NCBI GenBank assembly: GCA_944321445.1
Contig: CALULJ010000022.1
Location: forward strand, 1-35,012
From: an uncultured Collinsella sp.
GTDB lineage: Bacteria; Actinomycetota; Coriobacteriia; Coriobacteriales; Coriobacteriaceae
DNA: 35,012 bases
Direction of reading: 5' to 3'
Positions within the stretch are counted from its first letter, which is position 1, and the number at the start of each line of letters is the position of its first letter. The notes under the pieces are model-generated. The model had not been told where the DNA came from. It searched no databases and saw nothing but the letters and a program-made list of their open reading frames with translations. Positions 8,703 through 17,849 of this stretch are shown here, in pieces. Both the position numbers and the translations under genes were made by a program.

Positions 8703-9524
8703 CTACCTGCAGAACAGGTGAGCTCGCTTGTCGAAGTAGATCTTGTTGAGGTAGAGGTACAGGATGGTGGAGCCTCCGCTGATGGCAAGCGGAATGATTG
8801 AGAGGATACCGATTCCGGCGGAAAGCTCCGACCCGAAGATGAACGACACAACGAGGTCAAGAACGGACAATGCAAAGTTCAACACCGGCAGCGCCATGAA
8901 ATGCGTTGGCGCGACGCGCTTGTAATGTGCCAGCTCTTGGCGCACGTACACCGTGATGACCGCGAGCGCGACCGATGCAGCGCCGAATATGATATCGATG
9001 ATTTGCAGGCCTCCGAAATAGGTGTAGTACAGCTCGGAGAACGCACCGTATTGCGTGCCTGCGATGCTCGCGATACCCATCAGGCCGCTCAAGAGCGCCG
9101 ATATCCAAAGTGCGAACATGACGTTGAAGGTGTACCACTTCATGGGCAGCTCACCGGTCACGGGCATTGGCTGCTGCGTGCCAAACGTGCGGTCGAGCGA
9201 GGTTTGGAACAGCGCCGTGCCGGCATCGACCGCCGCCTGGAATGAGTCGCCTGCTGTCGGGGCGGCATGAGACGCATATCCAGCGCCGCCGGACGTGTAA
9301 CCGGAGGCGGCGGCCGCCCCGCCAAACGAGCATGCAGACGACTTGTCCGCCGGTACCCCATATGTTTGCGACACATACGGAGTCCCTTGGCCAGTCGGCG
9401 CACCCGCTTGATATCCCTGCCACGCGCCCGCTGCGCCTGAAACGGGCATTGCCGCTCCGCATCCCGGGCAGAAGGGCGTTCCGTCCTCGACGCGGCTTCC
9501 GCATTTTGCGCATATCTGTGCCAT
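8703..9524 (-). CDS. Zinc-ribbon membrane protein, unknown function
   Basis: A 273-residue protein. The N-terminus is a zinc ribbon with C5-x2-C8 and C19-x2-C22 (CAKCG...CPGCG). A Gly/Ala/Tyr-rich linker runs to about residue 115, and the C-terminal half is a membrane domain with about four helices (TFNVMFALWISALLSGLMGIASI, IIDIIFGAASVALAVITVYV, FMALPVLNFALSVLDLVVSFIF, IGILSIIPLAISGGSTILYLYL). This is a common layout for uncharacterised Gram-positive proteins. The ATG at 9524 gives the ribbon directly after the start. A conserved intergenic element of about 80 bases lies roughly 95 bases upstream and recurs before the tad operon. Confidence 0.85.
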   Translation of the reverse strand: MAQICAKCGSRVEDGTPFCPGCGAAMPVSGAAGAWQGYQAGAPTGQGTPYVSQTYGVPADKSSACSFGGAAAASGYTSGGAGYASHAAPTAGDSFQAAVDAGTALFQTSLDRTFGTQQPMPVTGELPMKWYTFNVMFALWISALLSGLMGIASIAGTQYGAFSELYYTYFGGLQIIDIIFGAASVALAVITVYVRQELAHYKRVAPTHFMALPVLNFALSVLDLVVSFIFGSELSAGIGILSIIPLAISGGSTILYLYLNKIYFDKRAHLFCR

Positions 9525-9618
9525 GGCGCACCTGCCTTTCGTATGGTGAGCCCGCAGGCCCACAGCCAATCCGTAAGGCCACGATAGACAGCGCGTGCTG
9601 GGAGAACCGGAAGGGAAT

Positions 9619-9698
9619 CAAAAAGTCCGAACGTACCTTACGGGAGCCCAACGCCCAGATTACAAAGCTGTTGGACGCCGGTTTGATTGCGTGGTTTT
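9619..9698 (-). promoter_or_regulatory. Conserved intergenic element, copy A
   Basis: This stretch aligns without gaps, over about 75 bases, with 24904-24984. On the minus strand both share CGCA.TCAAACC, CCAACAGC, GGGCTCCCGTAAG and GGACTTT. Both lie on the coding strand of, and about 95-120 bases before, a gene start (zinc-ribbon protein here, cpaB in copy B). It may be a leader, a promoter-linked element or an old repeat. I could not show compensatory pairing. Confidence 0.5.
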
Positions 9699-9716
9699 GA
9701 AAACGATGAGCTGGCT

Positions 9717-10073
9717 CTATCTGCGAATATGCGACGGATAGGCCAACGCTTGCCGCGTTACGGATTGCGCCAGGCCAGTCACCGAGAGATACCGGCGCCA
9801 TCGTGGCGCCCAGGGAACCAAGAAACCCGCTGCATACAGCGCTTGGTGCCACACGCCAAGCTCTGCATGCAGCGCATAGCGACCATATAGGTCGCTCTTA
9901 TCGACCGCGTATCCATCCCCATTCATACCTGGGCACCAAGCGCAATAGGAGTGCGGCCGGGAGCATACCAGGCACGCACGAGCGCTTTTGCAATTGGCTG
10001 CGCATACAACTCGGCCCTGGTCCCCCGAAGCGAAATCGCCCCTTTTCGATTGCTGCATACTACTGTTCTGCAA
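9717..10073 (-). pseudogene. Possible remnant of a radical SAM/SPASM protein C-terminus
   Basis: An open frame of 118 codons contains a cysteine-rich stretch: C24, C28, C34, C37 and then C44-A-W-C47-P-G. The CxxCPG pattern, followed by LYGR and an LH-rich helix, resembles the SPASM region near the C-terminus of radical SAM peptide or sulfatase maturases. No radical SAM core (CxxxCxxC with its barrel) is present upstream, and the frame has no good ribosome site. If the reading is right it is a decayed fragment; chance is a real alternative. Confidence 0.22.
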
Positions 10074-10132
10074 CCAGGTATTTTGCTGATAGAAATGTAT
10101 AAAAATGTCGACTTCGGCTCTTGAACAATTTC

Positions 10133-10281
10133 ACCGAATGTGTTCAGGACGAAATTCCGGTGTCTTTTGCCCATACGCCCGATAACCCTCAGCAAAACCC
10201 CAGTTGAATCCTGCGGCGTTGTTAGGGCGTATATCGCCTATGAGCGAATGACACCGGAATTTCGTCCCGAACGCATTCGGT
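10133..10281. repeat. Miniature element-like sequence with about 32-bp terminal inverted repeats
   Basis: ACCGAATG(T)GTTC(A)GGACG... at the left end is repeated in inverted form at the right end. About 32 bases match with two mismatches, and weaker similarity runs a further 15 bases inward. The whole is about 149 bp with no coding capacity. I found no convincing target-site duplication (TTTC / AAGC flanks). It sits just beyond the metG terminator. Confidence 0.65.
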
Positions 10282-10296
10282 AAGCGTATACATGCC

Positions 10297-10333
10297 CAAA
10301 AAGGGGGTCCGATTGCCTCGATCGGACCCCCTT
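10297..10333 (-). terminator. Intrinsic terminator of metG
   Basis: A perfect 13-bp stem AAGGGGGTCCGAT / ATCGGACCCCCTT with a 7-base loop is followed by T residues on the minus strand, 26 bases after the metG stop codon. Confidence 0.85.
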
Positions 10334-10359
10334 CGACTCGTTCAGGCTGTGCGCCGCCA

Positions 10360-11967
<1,608 letters not shown>

Positions 11968-12045
11968 TGCGCAGACCTTTCCTGATAAGAATGCGGGGTT
12001 TGTTCACAGTCAACCTGCCATTTTAGCGCAACCGTCAGGCGCGCG

Positions 12046-12074
12046 GACAAGATTTGACCCGCCCCCATCTTGTC
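12046..12074. repeat. Short palindrome downstream of rsmI
   Basis: GACAAGAT / ATCTTGTC arms enclose a C-rich loop containing TGACCCGCCCCC, the complement of GGGGGCGGGTCA. This core resembles the palindrome at 8638-8690. It overlaps the last bases of rsmI and could end its transcript. Confidence 0.45.
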
Positions 12075-12954
12075 ACTGCAGGCGCAAAACCAAGTCGTAG
12101 ACCTCGCGTTTGCGGCGCGAATACTGCTGCGACAGGCGCTTGGCTATGACAGAGGCGGGCTCGCCGGCCTCAAGGGCGGCCCGGACGTCGCGCTCGAGAG
12201 CCGCGTTGGGATCTTCGTCCGCTTCAACGGCAACGAATGTGCGCATGCGCTCGAGCTCATCTGCCGCAGGCGGCGCCACCACGAGCACCATCTCGCCGCG
12301 CAGCTCGTCGCGCTCTCGCACCCGCTCAAGCAAAGCCGGCGCCGCATCGCGCAGCACCTCTTCGTGCAGCTTGGTGAGCTCACGGCAAAGTGCCACCACA
12401 CGCTGCGGAAACACCTGGGCAATGGCTTCGAGCGAAGCCTCGACGCGATGGGGCGACTCGTAGAACAGCAACGCACCGGGAATCGGCGCGAGCTCGCGCA
12501 GGCGGCGCACTCGCTCGCCGTGCTTGCGGGGCAAAAAGCCCTCGAAGAAGAAATGCTCGCAGGGAATGCCGCTCGCCACGAGCGCCGTCACGCAGGCGGA
12601 CGGTCCGGGCACGACCTCGACGTCGACACCCGCCTCGCGCGCCGCATCCACCAGCACCTGGCCGGGATCGGACACGCTCGGCATGCCCGCGTCCGACGCG
12701 AACGCGATGGTCTCGCCCGTCAGCAGATGGTCGACGAGCTCGGGGGCGCGCTGGGAGATCACGTTCTCGTCGCAGCGGACAAGCGGTTTCGAAATGCCCA
12801 GATAGTTGAGCAGCTTGCCCGTCACACGCGTGTCCTCGCAGCACACGGCATCGCATGCGCGAAACGCCTCCGCCGCGCGCGGAGACAAATCCCCCAGGTT
12901 ACCGATGGGCGTGCCCACAACATACAGGCGCCCGGCCTGCCTCGACTCCCCCAT
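12073..12954 (-). CDS. rsmI: 16S rRNA (cytidine(1402)-2'-O)-methyltransferase RsmI
   Basis: A 293-residue tetrapyrrole-methylase-fold enzyme that uses SAM to 2'-O-methylate C1402 of 16S rRNA in the decoding centre. Family motifs: VGTPIGNLGD (about 13-22), CEDTR (39-43), SDAGMPSVSDPG (about 87-98), VPGPSA and GFLPRK. Length is normal. Its ATG at 12954 lies four bases after the stop of the GH5-like gene, so the two are probably co-transcribed and coupled. Confidence 0.95.
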   Translation of the reverse strand: MGESRQAGRLYVVGTPIGNLGDLSPRAAEAFRACDAVCCEDTRVTGKLLNYLGISKPLVRCDENVISQRAPELVDHLLTGETIAFASDAGMPSVSDPGQVLVDAAREAGVDVEVVPGPSACVTALVASGIPCEHFFFEGFLPRKHGERVRRLRELAPIPGALLFYESPHRVEASLEAIAQVFPQRVVALCRELTKLHEEVLRDAAPALLERVRERDELRGEMVLVVAPPAADELERMRTFVAVEADEDPNAALERDVRAALEAGEPASVIAKRLSQQYSRRKREVYDLVLRLQ

Positions 12955-12958
12955 GGCG

Positions 12959-14023
12959 CTAATCGATCATCGCGCGCTCGAGCGGCGCGAGGGCGACGCG
13001 CGCGTCCCACGAGGGAATGCGCTTCTCGGTTTTCCAGGTTTGGAAGAACCAGCCGGCAGCGCCCGCGAAGCTCGCGAGCTCGCTCGACACGAACACGCGC
13101 TCGTAGGCGTCGCGGCCCTCGGGCGTCACCGTGGAGCTGGACATGACCGCCGCGGCCGACCACTCGCCCACGATAACCGGGAAGCCGCAGGACTGCGCCG
13201 TCTTGATGAGGCGGCGGTTGCGCGCGACGGCCTGCGAGATGCCCTTGGGCGAGGTGATGTCGATCGCCGTATCGTCGCGGTAATGGTACAGGTGCAGGTC
13301 CATGTACACGTTTTTGTACTGCGAGCCGCTCATGAAGCGCTTCCACATTTCGGGATGGCCGGAGTCGGAGAAGACGACCATTTTGTCTTCGGGCATGTGC
13401 GCGCGCACGAGCTCGTAGGCGTCGCGGTAGTAATTGCGCAAGTAGTGGCTGGGAATGCCGGAGGTCACGTTGAAGAGCCCACGCCGCACGCTCATGATGG
13501 GTGAATCGAGCAGCTCGAGACCGAGCAGGGCATCGTCGGTGCCATAGCGTTCGGCGAGGCGGCCCAGCACCTTGAGCGCAACGGTGCGTCCGTTGGTGGT
13601 GGAGTGCCAATCGGCCGCGGTTTCCGGCGTGGTGGGGCTCTCGTTGGAATCGCCCTGGCCACCCGGGACGGTCGCGAGGTCGATGAGGACCTTCATGCCG
13701 TACTTACCCGCCCACTCCATCGCGCGATCGATGTAGTCGACCGCGGGGATGTAGGCAAGCGAATCGTCCTGCGAGCCGAACACGTACCAGGGCACGGGCA
13801 GGCGCACCGCGTTGAAGCCGATAGCGGCCATGCGGCTGAAGTCGAATTCGCTGATGAACGTCTCGTAGTGCTGACGCAGGCGCTCGTTGTAGACCGTGGG
13901 GCCCATGGCCTGCTGGAGCTCGACCTCGTTTGCCGCGCCCGTCGCCGCGAAGAGCGAGGGGGTGACCCAGGGTTCAGGAATAAACCAGCCGGACAGGTTA
14001 ACGCCGCGAATTCTCTCTGCCAT
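12959..14023 (-). CDS. Glycoside hydrolase family 5-like protein, acid/base residue not conserved
   Basis: A 354-residue cellulase-fold protein most like exo-beta-1,3-glucanase-type GH5 members. Evidence is RGVNLSGWF near the start, GFNAVRLPVPW (69-79), MKVLIDLATVPGGQ (110-123), MDLHLYHY (241-248), the nucleophile-type motif VGEWS with E287, and GWFFQTWKTE near the end. The acid/base site, normally LLNEP, reads LLDSP (171-175), so the catalytic Glu is replaced by S174. It has no signal peptide, so it is probably cytoplasmic. The protein may be inactive or use altered chemistry. The ATG at 14023 avoids running through the tRNA and its terminator. It sits four bases before rsmI. Confidence 0.85.
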   Translation of the reverse strand: MAERIRGVNLSGWFIPEPWVTPSLFAATGAANEVELQQAMGPTVYNERLRQHYETFISEFDFSRMAAIGFNAVRLPVPWYVFGSQDDSLAYIPAVDYIDRAMEWAGKYGMKVLIDLATVPGGQGDSNESPTTPETAADWHSTTNGRTVALKVLGRLAERYGTDDALLGLELLDSPIMSVRRGLFNVTSGIPSHYLRNYYRDAYELVRAHMPEDKMVVFSDSGHPEMWKRFMSGSQYKNVYMDLHLYHYRDDTAIDITSPKGISQAVARNRRLIKTAQSCGFPVIVGEWSAAAVMSSSTVTPEGRDAYERVFVSSELASFAGAAGWFFQTWKTEKRIPSWDARVALAPLERAMID

Positions 14024-14047
14024 GCCAACCCCATCTCGTCGACGGCG

Positions 14048-14080
14048 AAAAAAAGCGCCCGGCGTGCTCCGCCGGGCGCT
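14048..14080 (-). terminator. Intrinsic terminator of the tRNA-Phe gene
   Basis: A perfect 10-bp stem AGCGCCCGGC / GCCGGGCGCT with a 7-base loop is followed by a run of T residues on the minus strand, 15 bases beyond the tRNA 3' end. Confidence 0.88.
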
Positions 14081-14095
14081 CCATGCTGCAAAGGG

Positions 14096-14168
<73 letters not shown>

Positions 14169-14198
14169 ACAAGGTCTGTCGCGTGCGACAGCTAGTAC

Positions 14199-14226
14199 AG
14201 TTTAACAAATGGCGAGAAGCGGTCAA
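14199..14226 (-). promoter_or_regulatory. Promoter of tRNA-Phe
   Basis: On the minus strand TTGACC (-35, 14221-14226) and TAAACT (-10, 14199-14204) are separated by 16 bases, about 30 bases before the mature tRNA start. A short palindrome CTGTCGC-GT-GCGACAG lies between the promoter and the tRNA. Confidence 0.75.
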
Positions 14227-14317
14227 GGGGCATTTTCGATTTTTTCTCGAGAGCGTCCCGAACTGACATCACATGCCTTTTGCGCAGCTCGAACGGGGCA
14301 AACCGCCGCACTCGCTC

Positions 14318-14590
14318 CTATGCTGATTCCGAGGGGCTTCCGCGTTTTGCGCATTCGGAGTCGAGCCGCTCGCCAATCCACATCTTGATGATAGCCTGAC
14401 GCGTGACCGCAAGGCGATCAGCTTCCCGATCAAGCTGCTCGACCATCCAAACGGGAAAATCAACGTTCACGCGCTTTGTCTGTCGCGCGCCTTCGATCAC
14501 TATGGGATGCTCCATATCGAAATATCCGGTCACATCTTCGCCAGCATCGAAGGCCCTATCGATGTCAGCCGCCCTGACAGTATCGGACAT
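14318..14590 (-). CDS. brnA: BrnA-family antitoxin (ribbon-helix-helix)
   Basis: A 90-residue protein whose C-terminal half reads TKRVNVDFPVWMVEQLDREADRLAVTRQAIIKMWI, a ribbon-helix-helix DNA-binding domain of the BrnA/CopG kind. The N-terminal part probably binds the toxin. The ATG at 14590 is preferred to a TTG at 14599 because AAGGAGG lies at the right distance before the ATG. The reading overlaps the end of brnT by 26 bases, the toxin-first order typical of BrnTA. It should neutralise BrnT and repress the shared promoter. Confidence 0.8.
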   Translation of the reverse strand: MSDTVRAADIDRAFDAGEDVTGYFDMEHPIVIEGARQTKRVNVDFPVWMVEQLDREADRLAVTRQAIIKMWIGERLDSECAKRGSPSESA

Positions 14591-14840
14591 ATGCCTCAAC
14601 CTCCTTCTTCCTCGAACGTCTCACCGAAATGATCCGCGTGCGCCCCTCTCTCATCGTTGTGATCGCGGTCCAATGCTTCCCGTCAATCGCTCCGACCGTA
14701 AGCCTTCTTACCTGGTCGGTTCCGGGCTTCGCATCAAACGAAACGGTCGGACCATCCCAGAGCCGTTGGGCATCGACAAAGTCCACACCATGCTTAACGA
14801 AATTCGAGGCGCTTTTGTATGGGTCGAATTCAAATACCAT
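14565..14840 (-). CDS. brnT: BrnT-family ribonuclease toxin
   Basis: A 91-residue BrnT toxin (RelE/ParE-like fold, ribonuclease of type II toxin-antitoxin systems). The family start MVFEFDPYKSASNFVKHGVDF is clear, followed by the LWDGP segment. The C-terminal RTRIISVRRSRKKEVEAY holds the basic residues of the active site. The ATG at 14840 has AGAGGG upstream. The sequence just upstream (14841-14890) is AT-rich and contains GGTT-N4-AACC, a possible operator for the RHH antitoxin. The pair lies next to tRNA-Phe. Confidence 0.85.
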   Translation of the reverse strand: MVFEFDPYKSASNFVKHGVDFVDAQRLWDGPTVSFDAKPGTDQVRRLTVGAIDGKHWTAITTMREGRTRIISVRRSRKKEVEAYVRYCQGG

Positions 14841-14896
14841 TGTACCCTCTTTTGGTATAGAAAAGGTATGGTTATAGAACCGTTTTGTGTTGATTG

Positions 14897-15295
14897 TTAG
14901 GGAATAACACCGGATGACACGTCTGCTCCGCCATATGAAACGTGAAGCGCTCGCGCGCTGTTTGTGGAAATGAGCGACGCGCGTTCCAGTGCGGCGAACG
15001 CGCCGGCACAGGAGAGGAGCCGCCAGGGGACGACGCTTTCGCAGACGCGCAGGATGTCGCCCCCGCGGTCGATGAAGACGACATCGAGCGGGTAGCGCAT
15101 GAAGCAGGTGTGCACCGATGCGCACCGGGGAAAAGCTATCGCGAGCGGCAGGCCGTCCGCCGTGACGGGCTGCCGTACCGTCATGCCCAGCAGGCGGTCG
15201 CGAAACCGTTCCGCCACCACCAGATGCACCGGCTGCCAGCCAAGAGTTTCCAGCACGCACGCGTAATCGATGTGCGGGGACGCGTCGCTCGCCAT
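14897..15295 (-). CDS. DUF192 family protein, last gene of the tad operon
   Basis: A 132-residue protein matching the DUF192 fold (PF02643): HLVVAERFRDRLLGM near the start, then CFMRYPLDVVFIDRGGDILRV and the closing AFAALERAS. The biochemical role of the family is not established. The ATG at 15295 overlaps the stop of the upstream tadE-like gene (ATGA), so translation is coupled. No signal peptide is seen. Its position at the end of the operon suggests a link to pilus assembly or the cell envelope, which is inference. Confidence 0.82.
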   Translation of the reverse strand: MASDASPHIDYACVLETLGWQPVHLVVAERFRDRLLGMTVRQPVTADGLPLAIAFPRCASVHTCFMRYPLDVVFIDRGGDILRVCESVVPWRLLSCAGAFAALERASLISTNSARALHVSYGGADVSSGVIP

Positions 15296-15750
15296 CACAT
15301 CACCACCCCCGGTTTCCACGGATCGACCGACACCGACCGTTCGTGCTCCAAATAGGCCGGGGGCCCGAACTGCACGCCTGCGATGGAAAACGGCTGGGGC
15401 CACGGCGCGTAGCGCATGGTGCAGCGATACGTCTTGGGGCTTGTGATCAGCGAGAACACCGTGCCGAACCCCGAGGCCTCCTGTTCGCCGGCAACGTCGT
15501 AGCCCGCCATGGCATCCTGGAGCTTTTGGGCGACGATCTCCGACGCTTCCGTGAAGCCATCGCCCTCGGGCGCGATGCCGTGCGCGACCACGATATCGGG
15601 TGCCACGCGGTCGAAGCGCGCGACAGCCGCCGAGAACGCCATGAGGTTGTAGACGATGAGTGCAAGCACGATGAGCAGCGGCGTTACGATGGCCATCTCG
15701 AGCGTCACCTGCGCGCGCCGTTCGCGCAAAAGGCCTGTGCTCCGCATCAT
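15295..15750 (-). CDS. TadE-like pseudopilin (second copy)
   Basis: A 151-residue TadE-type protein. The N-terminal LLRERRAQVTLEMAIVTPLLIVLALIVYNLMAFSA is a pilin-like hydrophobic helix with the conserved Glu (VTLE) after a basic stretch. The remainder is an extracellular domain of about 110 residues. Two in-frame ATGs lie at 15750 and 15747; the first overlaps the stop of the upstream gene. TadE-like minor pilins are processed by a TadV-type peptidase and help pilus assembly. Confidence 0.85.
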   Translation of the reverse strand: MMRSTGLLRERRAQVTLEMAIVTPLLIVLALIVYNLMAFSAAVARFDRVAPDIVVAHGIAPEGDGFTEASEIVAQKLQDAMAGYDVAGEQEASGFGTVFSLITSPKTYRCTMRYAPWPQPFSIAGVQFGPPAYLEHERSVSVDPWKPGVVM

Positions 15751-17849
15751 TGCCCATCATCCCCTGCGCCCACAAAGCCCACCACGTCTTGTAGCCGAAT
15801 GGTGAGCGGAATGGTTCCGCCGAAGGGCAGCTCGATCTCGGCCACGGTGAACTCGTACGAATCGATGGTTTCCAACACCTCGCAGCCCACGGATTCCAGC
15901 ACCTGGGTGGGGTCGCTGCTGCCCAACGGAATCGCGCGCAGCACGTCCTGCGCTTTGGACAAGCCGGGGATGTCGCTGCGCTCCAGCACGTTCGAGGTGT
16001 CCGTGAGCACCGGCTTCTTCAGGCGCAGATCGACGGGCTCAAGCCCCAAGCCCTCCACCGCGTCGACCAGGCGGTCGCGCAAAAAGCCCACCAAAAAGCC
16101 CAGACCGACCTTATCGGCGCCGGCCACGAGCTGGTCGAGCAGCGTGGACAGGAAGTTACCGGCGTTGCCGTAGGCAACCAGCAGCGTTCCCCACAGGTCC
16201 ATGACGCCGCCGATGAGTCCCACGAACAGGTTGCCCTGAACGCGCGATTCGAGGCTCGAAAAGAAACTCGACAGCACGTTGTTTTGGAACGTCGCATCGT
16301 CGGGCGCGAGTGCTGCCGCCGCGATGGCGCCGCGATTTCCCATGGTCACGGATGGCGCAAACGTGGTATCGAACGCGCCGGACGAATCGATTTCGCCCGA
16401 GACGGCAAACGCCACGCAGCCGTAGCGCCCCGGCGGCGCGATCTTGGGCCGCTTGCTGGCCAGATAGTCCATGGCCTGCTCGAAGATGTCGCCCGCCTCG
16501 TCGGCCTCGTCTTCTGCCTGCGTCTCGAGCTCGAGCTCCTCGTTGCGCGCCGCCACGTAGTCGTCGAGCGCGAGCGTGAACTCGCGCAGGTGGTATTCGA
16601 ACCCGTTGTCGATGGATGTGGACGCTGCCGGCGTCTTGCCCACGTCGCCCACGCTGAACTTGCACGTGGGGCACTCGCGCGCCGCGCCCGTGTCGATGGC
16701 GGACAGCGCGAGCAGCGACCCCGGCGCGCCCGTCGCCCCCGGGCAGTCCGAGGAATAATGCAGCGTGAGGCCGTCCGCCTCGAGAGACGAGGGCCACACG
16801 ACGTCGGTGTAGAGCGTGGTCTTCTTAACCTCGCTCGTGTTTTTGGGCAGCGGTTTGAGCGTCGAAGTGACGGTGTCGTCCACCTCGGTAATGGAGGCGG
16901 AAGACAGCTGCTTATAGGCGTATTCGTAGTAGGCGCGGCGCGCGGCGGAGTTGGCCTTTTCCTCCACGCTGTCGTTTTTGGGCTGCTCATGGTCGCGCCG
17001 CCAGCGGTAATAGGCGCGGGCGCGGTCGAGCCCCACCTGCGGCGTCCAGGTGAGACTCGACGCGTAGTCAGGATTTTCCGCAGCCGTGAGGCCCGAAAGC
17101 TTGCTCGCGCGCTCGCGCATGTTGCGCCCCGTGCTGCCGCAGTCCGCAAGCCAGGCGCGCTTCTTCGCGTCGGCCGTCTTCTGCCGCGCGTCCTCGAGGT
17201 CGTCGGAAACGTCCTCGAGGTCCTCACCCGCTTCCTCAAGGTCGTCGGTCTCGACCTTGCCGTCCGAGAGCGCCGTGAAATCGGAGGCGGACGTCCAGGG
17301 AACCGCCACCGCGGCGCCCGTGTAGGCAAGCCCGTCGACCGACTGCGCCGAACAGATGCGCAGCCCGTTCACGCCCACGAGGAAAGGCAGCGCCTTCTCG
17401 ATCGCCTGCAGCCCCTTCGATGCGCTCTCGGCAAACTTGTTGCGCGCATCGATGAGCTTGGTGCCCACATTGAGCACGTTGCCGCTCACGGGGGTTGCGG
17501 TGCCCAGCGACCCGACGGTCGCCACCAGGCCGACGCCCGTCGTAACGATTCCCGCGAACCCCAGCGTGGCGATGCAGGCGTCGATCGTGGTCGCCACGGT
17601 GCAGTAGGAGGAAACCACGTTCGCCCCGGCCATGGCCGTGATGTCCGCGCTGGCCTGGACATCTGCCGCGCGCGCCAGGCTCCACACCGCCGTGACCGAG
17701 GAGAACAGCAGCGTGAGCACGACCAGGATGGTCACTGCCGCGGCAACCGAGGTGTAAGCGCCGTTTTCGATGAACAGGTCGATGCCCCAGCGAAACAGAG
17801 GCTCGCCCCCTTCCGCGCCCTCAGTGCTTGGGCTTCTTGCTGCCGCCAC
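15747..17849 (-). CDS. Large TadG-like membrane-anchored protein
   Basis: About 700 residues. One N-terminal membrane helix (SVAAAVTILVVLTLLFSSVTAVWSLARAADVQASADITAMAGANVVSSY) has the Ala-rich, Asp-containing exit typical of TadG/TadE-like proteins. The extracellular part has an acidic coiled-coil-like stretch (VETDDLEEAGEDLEDVSDDLEDARQ), several Cys (CPTC, CSSYC-type) and hydrophobic segments near residue 540-590. I see no von Willebrand factor A domain, so it is a divergent TadG. The start is uncertain: there is no ATG near, and I use the GTG at 17849, which overlaps the tadE end by 29 bases. A CTG at 17798 with a good GGAAGGGGG is an alternative. Confidence 0.75.
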   Translation of the reverse strand: MAAARSPSTEGAEGGEPLFRWGIDLFIENGAYTSVAAAVTILVVLTLLFSSVTAVWSLARAADVQASADITAMAGANVVSSYCTVATTIDACIATLGFAGIVTTGVGLVATVGSLGTATPVSGNVLNVGTKLIDARNKFAESASKGLQAIEKALPFLVGVNGLRICSAQSVDGLAYTGAAVAVPWTSASDFTALSDGKVETDDLEEAGEDLEDVSDDLEDARQKTADAKKRAWLADCGSTGRNMRERASKLSGLTAAENPDYASSLTWTPQVGLDRARAYYRWRRDHEQPKNDSVEEKANSAARRAYYEYAYKQLSSASITEVDDTVTSTLKPLPKNTSEVKKTTLYTDVVWPSSLEADGLTLHYSSDCPGATGAPGSLLALSAIDTGAARECPTCKFSVGDVGKTPAASTSIDNGFEYHLREFTLALDDYVAARNEELELETQAEDEADEAGDIFEQAMDYLASKRPKIAPPGRYGCVAFAVSGEIDSSGAFDTTFAPSVTMGNRGAIAAAALAPDDATFQNNVLSSFFSSLESRVQGNLFVGLIGGVMDLWGTLLVAYGNAGNFLSTLLDQLVAGADKVGLGFLVGFLRDRLVDAVEGLGLEPVDLRLKKPVLTDTSNVLERSDIPGLSKAQDVLRAIPLGSSDPTQVLESVGCEVLETIDSYEFTVAEIELPFGGTIPLTIRLQDVVGFVGAGDDGQ

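Larger units (their letters stand above)
9525..10359. other. Gene-poor region between the zinc-ribbon gene and metG
   Basis: These 835 bases contain no gene I can support firmly. They hold the conserved element at 9619-9698, a possible remnant of a radical SAM/SPASM protein on the minus strand (9717-10073), a palindromic element with long terminal inverted repeats (10133-10281) and the metG terminator (10297-10333). Short hairpins such as GCTTGG/CCAAGC at 9841-9861 are also present. Codon use in the local frames looks unlike the neighbouring genes. Confidence 0.6.

Noticed and set aside
9619..9698. Covariation-supported RNA hairpins in the element shared with 24904-24984
   Set aside because: The CCCG/CGGG and AGCCC/GGGCT pairs of one copy are broken in the other, so structure is not supported by these two copies.
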